Positions 1 to 8,244 are shown, counted from the stretch's first letter. The stretch: 64,000 bases of DNA from Streptomyces sp. NBC_00659 (GCF_036226925.1 NZ_CP109031.1:7068001-7132000), one strand, 5' to 3'. Program-made: numbers and translations. Notes: generated from the sequence alone by a model not told the origin.

Positions 1-337
1 GCAGCAGCAGGCCGCGCCCGTGCTCCTGCCAGGGGTCCGGCTCGCCGGGCGGGTGCGGCAGCGTCAGATCGAGGGGCGGCTCCGGGTCCGGGTCGTGCAC
101 TTCGACCCGGCAGCCGGTCGGCATCAGTTCCACGACCAGCTCTATCGGTCCGTCGCCCGCGGTGTGCTCGACCGCGTTGGCGACCAGCTCCGCGGTGAGC
201 AGCTCGGCGGTGTCGCTGTCGGCCGCGTGTTCCCGTTCCGCGAGTGCCGTGCGGACCAGGGCGCGGGCGACCGGCACGGCCGCGACGGTGTGCGGCAGCG
301 CGATGCGCCAGGAGGCGGGTACTGGGGTGTCGTGCAA
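1..337 (-). CDS. RsbW-like ATP-binding protein (partial, runs off left edge)
   Basis: The minus strand encodes about 112 residues of a GHKL (HATPase_c) protein of the small Streptomyces anti-sigma type. Seen: the opening WRIALPHTVAAVPVAR, the N-box stretch LLTAELVANAVEHT (Glu and Asn that bind Mg-ATP), then VHDPDPEPP and finally HGRGLLL, the G2-box region, where the window ends. The only in-frame start before a stop is TTG at 337, giving MHDTPVPASWRIALPHT. Proteins of this family bind and phosphorylate anti-anti-sigma partners or sequester sigma factors; no partner is visible here, so the role is inferred from the family. The C-terminal end lies outside the window. Confidence 0.82.
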   Translation of the reverse strand, partial: MHDTPVPASWRIALPHTVAAVPVARALVRTALAEREHAADSDTAELLTAELVANAVEHTAGDGPIELVVELMPTGCRVEVHDPDPEPPLDLTLPHPPGEPDPWQEHGRGLLL

Positions 338-754
338 GGCGGGTCCGTTCGTGGAGCAGGCTGTCCTGCTTACAACCTAAGGAATGGTACGGCGCCATCG
401 GGTGAACGCGCTCGGCGGACTGTTCAGGGACATCGGCCGATGCGTTCCGGAGGGGACAAGGCCTCCTTTCGGGACGTTCGGTCCGATACGGACTGTGTAC
501 CCGGACAAACGGCCCTCCTCCCGCCTCCGGCCCCGTCGTTACACGGCTATCGACAATCCGTGACGCGGTGACGGACCACGGTCCCCTCGCGCCCCCGTTC
601 ACGACCTGCGACCGTTTCGTCACGGACCGCGCCCCGTCCTTCGCGTCTCGTGGTCCATCCGCTCTATCGCGCACTCATGACGACAGTCACGAATGAGTGA
701 TAACTTGGTGGGACAGCCGTATCGCGTCGCCCCCGCCCTAGGAGGCCGCCCGCC
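338..754. other. Intergenic region between divergent genes
   Basis: This stretch separates the leftward ATPase gene from the rightward catabolic unit. Its right end holds the promoter and inverted repeat described at 677-706 and a strong ribosome site (AGGAGG about 10 bases before the ATG at 755). I see no other gene or RNA in it. Confidence 0.6.
677..706 (+). promoter_or_regulatory. Promoter with TGAC-N4-GTCA operator for the hydratase/monooxygenase genes
   Basis: A -35-like ATGACG (677-682) and -10-like TAACTT (701-706) are 18 bases apart. The -35 overlaps TGACGACAGTCA (678-689), an inverted repeat TGAC-N4-GTCA. The same 12 bases, the same 9-base gap and the following GATAAC recur at 6583-6609 before the acyl-CoA dehydrogenase gene. 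The match suggests a shared repressor, most simply the PaaX-type protein encoded between the two units. The promoter call is by eye. Confidence 0.55.
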
Positions 755-1582
755 ATGAGTCCCTTCACCGGCTCCGCCGGCCGCACCGCCGACTGGCAGC
801 ATCTGAGGTACGAGCTCACCGACGGCGTCGCCACGGTCACCCTGGCCCGCCCCGAGAAACTCAACGCGCTCACCTTCGGTGCCTACGCAGACCTGCGCGA
901 CCTGCTCGCCGAGCTGTCCCGCGAGCGGTCCGTGCGCGCACTGGTGCTCGCCGGCGAGGGCCGCGGATTCTGCTCCGGCGGCGACGTCGACGAGATCATC
1001 GGCGCGACCCTCTCCATGGACACCGCCCAGCTCCTCGACTTCAACCGGATGACCGGGCAGGTCGTCAGGGCCGTACGGGAATGCCCGTTCCCGGTGATCG
1101 CCGCGGTGCACGGCGTGGCGGCGGGCGCCGGAGCCGTGCTGGCGCTGGCCGCGGATTTCCGGGTGGCCGACCCGAGCGCCCGCTTCGCCTTCCTCTTCAC
1201 CCGGGTCGGTCTGTCCGGCGGCGACATGGGCGCGGCCTATCTGCTGCCCCGTGTGGTCGGGCTCGGACACGCGACCCGGCTGCTGATGCTCGGCGAACCG
1301 GTGCGCGCGCCCGAGGCCGAACGCATCGGGCTGATCAGCGAACTCACCGACGAGGGGCACGCCGACGAGGGTGCCCAGGCACTGGCCCGCCGTCTCGCCG
1401 ACGGTCCGGCCCTGGCGTACGCCCAGACGAAGGCGCTGCTCACCGCCGAGCTGGACATGCCGCTCGCGGCCGCCGTCGAACTGGACGCCGCGACCCAGGC
1501 CCTGCTGATGAACGGCGAGGACTACACCGAGTTCCACGCCGCCTTCACCGAGAAGCGGGCCCCGAAGTGGCAGGGGAGGTGA
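755..1582 (+). CDS. Enoyl-CoA hydratase/isomerase family protein
   Basis: A 275-residue crotonase-fold protein, the usual family length. Seen: the substrate-binding strand ARPEKLNALTFGAY, the oxyanion-hole segments LAGEGRGFCSGGDVDE and AVHGVAAGAGAVLALAADFRVA, and the C-terminal helix with KAPKWQ-like ending (KRAPKWQGR). Expected reaction: hydration of an enoyl-CoA or a related crotonase step on an aryl- or alicyclic-CoA thioester in the cytosol. It is followed after 7 bases by the two-domain aryl-CoA monooxygenase/reductase, so the two are probably one transcript. In the CoA-dependent aminobenzoate route it would act after ring reduction in the beta-oxidation-like steps. The exact substrate is inferred from neighbours only. 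Confidence 0.9.
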   Translation: MSPFTGSAGRTADWQHLRYELTDGVATVTLARPEKLNALTFGAYADLRDLLAELSRERSVRALVLAGEGRGFCSGGDVDEIIGATLSMDTAQLLDFNRMTGQVVRAVRECPFPVIAAVHGVAAGAGAVLALAADFRVADPSARFAFLFTRVGLSGGDMGAAYLLPRVVGLGHATRLLMLGEPVRAPEAERIGLISELTDEGHADEGAQALARRLADGPALAYAQTKALLTAELDMPLAAAVELDAATQALLMNGEDYTEFHAAFTEKRAPKWQGR

Positions 1583-1589
1583 GCCCGGG

Positions 1590-3878
1590 ATGCGCGTGAA
1601 GGCCGGCGTGAGGCGGGTCGCGGTGATCGGCGGTGGCCCTGGCGGACTCTACGCCGCGGCCCTCCTCAAACGCCTGGACCCGGCCCGCGAGATCACCGTC
1701 TGGGAACGCAACGCGCCCGACGACACCTTCGGCTTCGGCGTCGTCCTGTCCGACGAGACCCTCGGCGGCATCGAGCACGCCGACCCGGTCGTGTACGCGG
1801 CGCTCCAGGCCGAGTTCGTCCGCTGGGACGACATCGACATCGTGCACCGCGGAGTGCGGCACACCTCCGGCGGTCACGGCTTCGCGGCGCTCGGACGGCG
1901 CCGGCTCCTGGAGATCCTGCACGAACGCTGCCGCTCGCTCGGCGTCGACCTGCGCTTCTCGGCCGAAGCCCCGCCCGTGGACGAACTCATGGCGGCCTAC
2001 GACCTCGTCGTCGCCGCCGACGGTGTGCACAGCCTCACGCGCGCGGCCCACGCGGAGTGGTTCCGCCCGTCCGTCGAGGAACACCGCTGCCGCTACGTCT
2101 GGCTCGCCGCCGACTTCGCCTTCGACGCCTTCCGCTTCGAGATCGCCGAGACCGAACACGGCGTGATGCAGCTCCACGGCTACCCGTACTCGGCCGGCGC
2201 CTCCACCGTCATCGTCGAGATGCGCGAAGAGGTGTGGCGTGCCTCGGGGTTCGCGGACCTCGACGAGCAGGAGTCCATCGAGCGGTGCGGCAAGATCTTC
2301 GCGGACGCGCTCGGCGGACGCCCGCTGCGTGCCAACAAATCGACGTGGACGACCTTCCGCACGATCGTCAACGACCGCTGGTCGCACGGCAATCTGGTCC
2401 TGCTCGGCGACGCGGCGCACACCGCGCACTTCTCCATCGGCTCCGGTACGAAGCTCGCCGTCGAGGACGCGCTCGCGCTGACCGCCTGTCTGGAGGAACA
2501 GCCCTCGCCGGCAGAGGCGTTGGCGGCCTACGAGGAGGAGCGGCGACCGGTCGTCGCCTCCACCCAACGGGCCGCCCGCGCCAGCCTCGACTGGTTCGAG
2601 AACCTCGGCCGCTATCTCGGCCAGCCCACCCGGCAGTTCGCGTTCAACCTCCTCACCCGCAGCCGCCGCGTCACGCACGACAACCTGCGGCTGCGTGATC
2701 CGCGCTTCGTGGCCGCGGTCGAGCGTGAGTTCCGCTGTCCGCCCGGCACCCCGCCGATGTTCACCCCGTTCCGGCTGCGCGGTCTGACCCTGCGCAACCG
2801 GGTCGTCGTCTCACCGATGGACATGTACTCGGCCGTGGACGGCGTCCCCGGCGACTTCCATCTCGTCCACCTCGGCGCGCGGGCCCTGGGCGGCGCGGGA
2901 CTGGTCATGACGGAGATGGTGTGCGTCAGCGCGGAGGGCCGCATCACGCCCGGCTGCGCGGGCATCTACACCGCCCGGCAGGCCGACTCATGGCGGCGGA
3001 TCGTGGATTTCACGCACCGTCAGGCACCGGGCACGGCGATCGGCCTCCAGCTCGGCCACGCGGGCCGCAAGGGCTCCACGCGGCTGATGTGGGAGGGCAT
3101 CGACGAACCCCTGCCGGACGGCAACTGGCCCCTCGTGGCCGCCTCCCCGCTCCCGTACAGGCCGGACAGCCAGACCCCGCGCCAGCTGTCGCGCGCCCAG
3201 CTCACCGATCTGCGCGAGCAGTTCACCGAGGCCGCCTGCCGCGCGGCGCGCTGCGGCTTCGACCTCCTCGAACTGCACTGCGCCCACGGCTACCTGCTCT
3301 CCGGCTTTCTCTCCCCGCTGACCAACCTACGGACCGACGCGTACGGCGGATCGCTGGAGAAGCGGCTGCGCTTCCCGCTCGAAGTGTTCGACGCGGTGCG
3401 GGCGGTGTGGCCCGCGGAACGGCCGATGACCGTACGCATCTCCGCCACGGACTGGGCCGAGGGCGGCACCACCGGGGACGACGCGGTGGCGATCGCGCGG
3501 GCCTTCGCCGCGCACGGCGCCGACGCGGTGGACGTGTCGACCGGCCAGGTGGTGACGGACGAGCGCCCCGAGTACGGCCGCTCCTACCAGACGCCGTACG
3601 CGGACCGGATCCGTCACGAGACGGGGATCCCGGTCATCGCCGTCGGCGCGATCTCGTCCTGGGACGACGTCAACTCCCTGATCCTGGCCGGGCGTACCGA
3701 CCTGTGCGCGCTCGCCAGGCCACACCTGTACGACCCGAACTGGACGCTGCACGCGGCGGCCGAGCAAGGCTACGAAGGGCCGGGCGCCGACTGGCCGACG
3801 CCCTACCGTGCGGGCAGCCGCCGCCCCCAGACCGGCCGTACCGACGCCCCCAAACCCCGGCTCACCCTGGGTACGTGA
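1590..3878 (+). CDS. Two-domain aryl-CoA monooxygenase/reductase (2-aminobenzoyl-CoA or salicylyl-CoA type)
   Basis: A 762-residue fusion. The N-terminal half (about 1-380) is an FAD-dependent aromatic hydroxylase: dinucleotide motif VIGGGPGGLYAA near residue 12 and the second FAD motif LVLLGDAAHTAHF near 268. The C-terminal half (about 389-740) is an old-yellow-enzyme NADH:flavin oxidoreductase: FTPFRLRGLTLRNRVVVSPM, then HGYLLSGFLSPLTN and a TIM-barrel end VIAVGAISSW. This architecture is known from 2-aminobenzoyl-CoA monooxygenase/reductase of Azoarcus evansii, where one half hydroxylates and the other reduces the ring; related proteins are often named salicylyl-CoA 5-hydroxylase. The neighbouring ligase, dehydrogenase and RidA-like deaminase favour the amino substrate. 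Its 3' end overlaps the convergent regulator gene by 17 bases. Confidence 0.88.
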   Translation: MRVKAGVRRVAVIGGGPGGLYAAALLKRLDPAREITVWERNAPDDTFGFGVVLSDETLGGIEHADPVVYAALQAEFVRWDDIDIVHRGVRHTSGGHGFAALGRRRLLEILHERCRSLGVDLRFSAEAPPVDELMAAYDLVVAADGVHSLTRAAHAEWFRPSVEEHRCRYVWLAADFAFDAFRFEIAETEHGVMQLHGYPYSAGASTVIVEMREEVWRASGFADLDEQESIERCGKIFADALGGRPLRANKSTWTTFRTIVNDRWSHGNLVLLGDAAHTAHFSIGSGTKLAVEDALALTACLEEQPSPAEALAAYEEERRPVVASTQRAARASLDWFENLGRYLGQPTRQFAFNLLTRSRRVTHDNLRLRDPRFVAAVEREFRCPPGTPPMFTPFRLRGLTLRNRVVVSPMDMYSAVDGVPGDFHLVHLGARALGGAGLVMTEMVCVSAEGRITPGCAGIYTARQADSWRRIVDFTHRQAPGTAIGLQLGHAGRKGSTRLMWEGIDEPLPDGNWPLVAASPLPYRPDSQTPRQLSRAQLTDLREQFTEAACRAARCGFDLLELHCAHGYLLSGFLSPLTNLRTDAYGGSLEKRLRFPLEVFDAVRAVWPAERPMTVRISATDWAEGGTTGDDAVAIARAFAAHGADAVDVSTGQVVTDERPEYGRSYQTPYADRIRHETGIPVIAVGAISSWDDVNSLILAGRTDLCALARPHLYDPNWTLHAAAEQGYEGPGADWPTPYRAGSRRPQTGRTDAPKPRLTLGT

Positions 3879-4716
3879 GAGTGTCGGGGTGCCCCGGCCA
3901 CGGAGGCACCCCGGCGAACTCCGCGCCCGCGTCCCGCAGTCGCTCGTGGAGTGCCCGGAAGACGGTGGCCGAGCGGGCGCCGGGCCAGTCCTCGGGGAGC
4001 AGGGCCGCGGGCAACCCCGGGTCGGTGTAGGGGAGATGGCGCCAGGAGTCGAGCGCGAGCAGGTAGTCGCGGTACGCCTCCTCGGGCGGGGTGTCCGTCC
4101 GCTCCTCCCAGGTGTGCAGCACCCGCGCGTGCCGGCCGAGGAACGCCTCGTGCTCCTTGGCGATCGCGGTCAGGTCCCACCAGCGCGCCACTGCGTCGGC
4201 CGTCGCGGCGAACCCCAGATGCTCGCCCCGGAACAGCTCCACGTACCCGTCGAGCCGCAGCCGTTCCAGGGTGTGCCGGGTCTCCTCGTACAGCCGCGCC
4301 GGGGCGATCCAGACACCGGGGGCGGCCGTGCCGAAGCCGAGACCGGCCAGCCGCGAGCGCAGGACGTGCCGTTTCTGCCGCTCCGACTCGGGCACGGAGA
4401 ACACGGCGAGCACCCAGCCGCCGTCCTCGGGAGGTGTCGTCGCGTACACCCTGCGGTCACCGTCGTCGAGCAACTGCCGTGCGTCCGGCGACAACGCGTA
4501 CCCGGCCGCGCCCGCCGCGGTGCGCGCCGGCTCCAGCAGCCCGCGGCGCTTGAGCCGGGAGACCGACGAGCGCACCGAGGGCGCGTCCACGCCGACCGCG
4601 GCGAGGAGCCGGATCAACTCGGCCACCGGCACCGGGCCGGGCGTGAAACGGCCGTAGGCGCCGTAGAAAGTGACGATGAGGGACCGGGGGGCGTGGTGCT
4701 CTGACACGTTGATCAC
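3862..4716 (-). CDS. PaaX family transcriptional repressor
   Basis: 284 residues, the usual PaaX length. Seen: an N-terminal winged-helix segment (LIVTFYGAYGRFTPGPVPVAELIRLLAAVG, then SSVSRLKRRGLLEP), a central WVLAVFSVPESERQKRHVLR segment with the following GVWIAP, and a C-terminal DYLLALDSWRHLPYTDPGLP characteristic of the family. PaaX repressors sense aryl-CoA thioesters (phenylacetyl-CoA in the type member) and release catabolic promoters. The gene lies 15 bases after the aryl-CoA ligase gene on the same strand, so the inducer-forming enzyme and the regulator are co-transcribed. Likely targets are the paired TGAC-N4-GTCA promoters at 677-706 and 6582-6611. The effector here would be an aryl-CoA made by the ligase (inference). 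Confidence 0.88.
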   Translation of the reverse strand: MINVSEHHAPRSLIVTFYGAYGRFTPGPVPVAELIRLLAAVGVDAPSVRSSVSRLKRRGLLEPARTAAGAAGYALSPDARQLLDDGDRRVYATTPPEDGGWVLAVFSVPESERQKRHVLRSRLAGLGFGTAAPGVWIAPARLYEETRHTLERLRLDGYVELFRGEHLGFAATADAVARWWDLTAIAKEHEAFLGRHARVLHTWEERTDTPPEEAYRDYLLALDSWRHLPYTDPGLPAALLPEDWPGARSATVFRALHERLRDAGAEFAGVPPWPGHPDTLTYPG

Positions 4717-4731
4717 TCTAGTGCGCGAAGA

Positions 4732-6504
4732 TCACTTGGGATCGCCGTCCGCGGACAAGTCGTCCCCGGCAGCGGACGCCGACGCCCCGGGCACGGAGGC
4801 CGGCTCCCCGGGCAGGGAGTCCGAGGGGATGCCGGTGGCGCCGTCGGAACGGCCTTCCTCCCGCAGCCTGAACCGCTGGAGCTTGCCCGTGGCGGTCCGT
4901 GGCAGGGCGTCCAGGAAGACGATCTCGCGGGGGCATTTGTACGGAGCCAGCTCGGACTTGAGGAAGGTGCGCAGCGTTTCGGCGTCCCGGAGGGCGCCCT
5001 CCTTGAGTACGGCGTAGGCCACCACGATCTGCCCGCGCGCCTCGTCGGACTGACCGACGACGGCCGTCTCCAGGACGTCCGGGTGCCGCAGCAGCGCGTC
5101 CTCGACCTCGGGGCCCGCGATGTTGTACCCCGCCGAGATGATCATGTCGTCGGCGCGGGCCACATAGCGGAAGTAGCCGTCGGGGTCGCGGACATAGGTG
5201 TCACCGGTGATGTTCCAGCCGCCGCGTACGTACTCCCGCTGCCGGGGGTCCGCGAGATACCGGCAGCCGACCGGGCCGCGTACGGCGAGCAGACCGGGCT
5301 CGCCGTCCGGCACGGGCGTCCCACCGGCGTTTACCACGCGCGCGTGCCAGCCCGGCACGGGTACGCCCGTCGTGCCGGGGCGGATGTCGCCGTCGGCGGC
5401 GGAGATGAAGATGTGCAGCAGCTCGGTGGCGCCGATGCCGTTGATGATGCCGAGCCCGGTGCGCTCCTGCCAGCCCCGCCAGGTCGCGGCGGGAAGGTTC
5501 TCGCCGGCGGACACACAGCGCCGCAGCGACCCGATGTCGTGCCCGTCCGCTTCCGCCTCCGACGGTTCCGCCAGCTCCGCCAGCATCGCCCGGTAGGCGG
5601 TCGGCGCGGTGAACAGCACGGAGACCCGGTGCTCGGCGATCGCGGGCAACAGCTGTCGGGGGCCCGCCTGTTCGAGCAGCAGGGAGCAGGCGCCGGCGCG
5701 CAGCGGGAAGACCACGAGACCGCCGAGCCCGAACGTGAAGCCCAGGGGAGGACTGCCCGCGAAGACATCGTCCTCGCGCGGCCGCAGCACATGCTTCGAG
5801 AACGTGTCCGCGATCGCCAGCACATCACGGTGGAAGTGCATACAGCCCTTGGGCCGGCCGGTGGTGCCCGAGGTGAACGCGATCAGCGCCACGTCGTCGG
5901 CGGCCGTGTCCACCGCGTCGAAGGGCTCGCCCGGGGCGCCGGTGATCCGCAGCAGCAGATCGCCGGGCGCGTCACCGCCGTACGTGGTGACCCGCAGTCC
6001 GGGAACCTCCGCCTTGACCAGGTCGTCGACCGAGCGGACGTCGCACAGGGCATGGGTCACCCGGGCGATCGAGCACATCGTGCTCAGTTCGTGCGGCCGC
6101 TGCTGCGCGAGCACCGTGACGGCGACCGCGCCCGCCTTCAGCACCGCCAGCCAGCACGCCGCCAGCCACGGTGTGGTCGGGCCGCGCAGCAGCACCCGGT
6201 TGCCCGGCACCACACCCAGCTCGCCGGTCAGCACATGGGCGATCCGGTCGACACGGGCGCGGAGCTGTCCGTAGGTCCACGGTGCGCCGGACGGCGTACG
6301 GAACACCGGGCGTCCGGGATCGGTGTCCGCGAGGAGCTCGACGGCGCAGTTGAGCCGGTCGGGATAGCGCAGCTCGGGCAGGTCGAAGCGGAGTTCCGGC
6401 CACTGCCCGGGGGGCGGGAGGTGGTCGCGCGCGAAGGTGTCGACGTGGGCCGAACGTGCCGGCCCCGGAGTGTCTGCGGGATCCAGGGGATCCACAAGGT
6501 CCAT
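4732..6504 (-). CDS. Aryl-CoA ligase (benzoate/2-aminobenzoate-CoA ligase type)
   Basis: 590 residues, an adenylate-forming acyl/aryl-CoA synthetase. Seen: P-loop FTSGTTGRPKGCMHFH, the A8-type hinge YVARADDMIISAGYNIAGPEVEDAL, and the catalytic-lysine motif LPRTATGKLQRFRLRE. After it comes a low-complexity tail of about 45 residues (GEPASVPGASASAAGDD) that looks dispensable. It should activate an aromatic acid with ATP and CoA in the cytosol, feeding the monooxygenase/reductase. The long N-terminus with PPPGQWPELRFDLPELRYP resembles benzoate-CoA ligase family members. It is transcribed with the PaaX-type gene and divergently from the acyl-CoA dehydrogenase. Substrate (anthranilate or salicylate) cannot be read from sequence. 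Confidence 0.87.
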   Translation of the reverse strand: MDLVDPLDPADTPGPARSAHVDTFARDHLPPPGQWPELRFDLPELRYPDRLNCAVELLADTDPGRPVFRTPSGAPWTYGQLRARVDRIAHVLTGELGVVPGNRVLLRGPTTPWLAACWLAVLKAGAVAVTVLAQQRPHELSTMCSIARVTHALCDVRSVDDLVKAEVPGLRVTTYGGDAPGDLLLRITGAPGEPFDAVDTAADDVALIAFTSGTTGRPKGCMHFHRDVLAIADTFSKHVLRPREDDVFAGSPPLGFTFGLGGLVVFPLRAGACSLLLEQAGPRQLLPAIAEHRVSVLFTAPTAYRAMLAELAEPSEAEADGHDIGSLRRCVSAGENLPAATWRGWQERTGLGIINGIGATELLHIFISAADGDIRPGTTGVPVPGWHARVVNAGGTPVPDGEPGLLAVRGPVGCRYLADPRQREYVRGGWNITGDTYVRDPDGYFRYVARADDMIISAGYNIAGPEVEDALLRHPDVLETAVVGQSDEARGQIVVAYAVLKEGALRDAETLRTFLKSELAPYKCPREIVFLDALPRTATGKLQRFRLREEGRSDGATGIPSDSLPGEPASVPGASASAAGDDLSADGDPK

Positions 6505-6581
6505 GGCGTCTCGCCCCCTTGCCTTGACGGGCTGCCTCGGTGGGCGTCGTGGTGGGCTCGCACAAGGAGCGTATCGTGTTG

Positions 6582-6611
6582 GTGACGACAGTCAACGGTT
6601 CGCGATAACGT
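6582..6611 (+). promoter_or_regulatory. Second copy of the TGAC-N4-GTCA promoter/operator
   Basis: GTGACG (6582-6587) and TAACGT (6606-6611) are 18 bases apart, as in the copy at 677-706. TGACGACAGTCA (6583-6594) is identical and GATAAC follows after the same 9 bases. The second half TTCGCGAT also resembles the TGATTCGCGWT PaaX box described in Escherichia coli. It sits in the 139-base divergent gap between the ligase and dehydrogenase genes, so one bound repressor could control both directions. Confidence 0.55.
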
Positions 6612-6643
6612 GGGTGGCGTCCGATGGGGAGAGGGGACGGGCA

Positions 6644-7789
6644 ATGACCGCATTCTCGCTCGATCCGGGGCAGACCGCCTGGTGTGCCGAGCTGCGCGCG
6701 CTGGCCGCGGAGCAACTGCGCCCCCTGGCCGACAAGGGGGAACCGGGCCACGTCAACCGGCCGCTCGTCGCCGAACTGGGCCGGCTCGGCCTGCTCTCCC
6801 GCCTGTTCACCTCAGGCGCCCTCGACCTCTGCCTCATGCGCGAGTCCCTGGCCCAGCTCTGCACCGAGGCCGAGACCGCACTGGCCCTCCAAGGACTCGG
6901 CGCCCATCCCGTCCACGCGTACGGCACCGCGGCCCAGCGCGGACACTGGCTGCCCCGGGTCACCGACGGCTCCGCCGTGGCGGCCTTCGCCCTGAGCGAG
7001 CCCGGCGCGGGTTCGGACGCGGCCGCGCTGGCACTCCGGGCGGACGAGGACGGCACCGGCGGCTGGCGGCTCACCGGCGAGAAATGCTGGATCTCCAACG
7101 CCCCCGAGGCCGACCTCTACACCGTCTTCGCGCGGACCGCGCCCGACGCCGGAGCCCGCGGTGTCACCGCCTTCCTCGTCCCCGCCGACCGCCCCGGCCT
7201 CAGCGGCACCCCGCTCGACATGCTCTCGCCGCACCCCATCGGCGCCCTCGCCTTCGACGCCGTACCCGTCACGGCCGACGACGTCCTCGGCGAGCCCGGC
7301 CACGGGTTCCGCGTCGCCATGAACACCCTCAACCTCTTCCGGCCGAGCGTGGGCGCCTTCGCCGTCGGCATGGCGCAGGCCGCGCTGGACGCGGCCCTCG
7401 CGCACACGGCGCGGCGCGAGGCGTTCGGCGGCCCGCTGAAGGACCTCCAGACCGTGGCCCACCAGGTCGCCGAGATGGCGCTGCGCACCGAGGCCGCCCG
7501 CCTGATGGTGTACGCGGCCGCGGCGGCGTACGACGAGGGGGCCACGGACGTGCCCCGGCGGGCGGCGATGGCGAAACTGCTCGCGACCGAGACGGCCCAG
7601 TACGTCGTCGACGCGGCCGTCCAGCTGCACGGCGCCCGTGCCCTGCGCCGAGGGCATCTCCTCGAACACCTCTACCGCGAGGTGCGCGCGCCGCGCATCT
7701 ACGAGGGCGCCAGCGAGGTCCAACGGGCCATCATCGCCAAGGAGCTGTACCGAACGGCCGAGCGTGCCGAAGGAAAGGTGTCCAGGTGA
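6644..7789 (+). CDS. Acyl-CoA dehydrogenase family protein
   Basis: 381 residues with the full flavin-dependent acyl-CoA dehydrogenase fold. Seen: FALSEPGAGSDAAALALRA and EKCWISNAPEADLYTVFART (flavin and substrate loop), an Arg-rich helix EAFGGPLKDLQTVAHQVAEMALR, and the catalytic Glu motif APRIYEGASEVQRAI. The ATG at 6644 is preceded by GGGGAGAGGGGACGG and gives normal family length; an upstream in-frame ATG at 6437 would overlap the divergent ligase gene and add non-homologous residues. In the CoA-thioester ring-cleavage scheme it would oxidise the reduced alicyclic CoA intermediate. It is followed by the RidA-like gene. Confidence 0.9.
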   Translation: MTAFSLDPGQTAWCAELRALAAEQLRPLADKGEPGHVNRPLVAELGRLGLLSRLFTSGALDLCLMRESLAQLCTEAETALALQGLGAHPVHAYGTAAQRGHWLPRVTDGSAVAAFALSEPGAGSDAAALALRADEDGTGGWRLTGEKCWISNAPEADLYTVFARTAPDAGARGVTAFLVPADRPGLSGTPLDMLSPHPIGALAFDAVPVTADDVLGEPGHGFRVAMNTLNLFRPSVGAFAVGMAQAALDAALAHTARREAFGGPLKDLQTVAHQVAEMALRTEAARLMVYAAAAAYDEGATDVPRRAAMAKLLATETAQYVVDAAVQLHGARALRRGHLLEHLYREVRAPRIYEGASEVQRAIIAKELYRTAERAEGKVSR

Positions 7790-7821
7790 ACGGGCGCCCG
7801 GAACGAAAGGTGTCCAGGTGA
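7773..7821 (+). repeat. 17-bp direct repeat spanning the dehydrogenase stop and the RidA-like start
   Basis: GAAAGGTGTCCAGGTGA occurs at 7773-7789 and again at 7805-7821, 32 bases apart. The first copy contains the TGA stop of the dehydrogenase gene and the second the GTG start of the RidA-like gene. A GTG inside the first copy (7786) opens an 11-codon frame ending in the second copy, so a tiny leader peptide coupling translation is possible. It may equally be a short tandem duplication that moved the start. Confidence 0.6.
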
Positions 7822-8216
7822 CCGCCGAGCGCGTGAATCCGCCCGAGCTCTCCCCGGCGGCCGGGTTCTCCCACGCCGTGGTCGCCACCGGCTCCCGGGT
7901 CGTCTTCCTGGCCGGACAGACCGCGCTGGACGTGGACGGCAAGGTGGTGGGGGAGACCCTGCCCCAGCAGTTCGAGAGGGCGCTGGCCAATCTGCTGACC
8001 GCGCTGCGCGCGGCGGGCGGCGCTCCCGCGGACCTCGCCCGGGTCACGGTCTACGCGACGGACGTCGCCGACTACCGTGCCCACGCCGCCGAACTGGGCC
8101 GTGTCTGGCGCCGGCTGGCGGGCCGCGACTACCCCGCGATGGCCGTCGTCGGCGCGGTGCGCCTGTGGGACGAACAGGCGCTGGTCGAACTCGACGGGTT
8201 CGCCGTACTGGCGTAG
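7818..8216 (+). CDS. RidA/YjgF family protein, probable enamine/imine deaminase
   Basis: 132 residues, a complete YjgF/YER057c/UK114 fold (VVFLAGQTALDVDGKVV, then AALANLLTAL-type helix and VTVYATDVADY). Family members hydrolyse reactive enamines and imines to ketones and ammonia. In the CoA-dependent 2-aminobenzoate route an amino group must be lost from the reduced ring, and a RidA-like gene fits that step. Odd: the position of the canonical substrate-binding arginine (Arg105 of Escherichia coli RidA, in FPARSCVEV) is Met108 here (YPAMAVVGA), so it should not bind a free carboxylate in the usual way; a CoA thioester substrate would remove that need (inference). The start is GTG at 7818 inside the direct repeat. 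Confidence 0.85.
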   Translation: MTAERVNPPELSPAAGFSHAVVATGSRVVFLAGQTALDVDGKVVGETLPQQFERALANLLTALRAAGGAPADLARVTVYATDVADYRAHAAELGRVWRRLAGRDYPAMAVVGAVRLWDEQALVELDGFAVLA

Positions 8217-8244
8217 GACCGCGGGGCGAGGCGGCGAGCGGGGA

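Noticed and set aside
1590..3878. Naming the two-domain enzyme firmly as salicylyl-CoA 5-hydroxylase
   Set aside because: That name is common for such proteins, but the RidA-like gene and domain layout fit 2-aminobenzoyl-CoA better; sequence alone does not decide.
6437..6643. Earlier ATG of the acyl-CoA dehydrogenase frame
   Set aside because: It would overlap the divergent ligase gene and the promoter at 6582-6611; the 6644 start has a ribosome site and family length.
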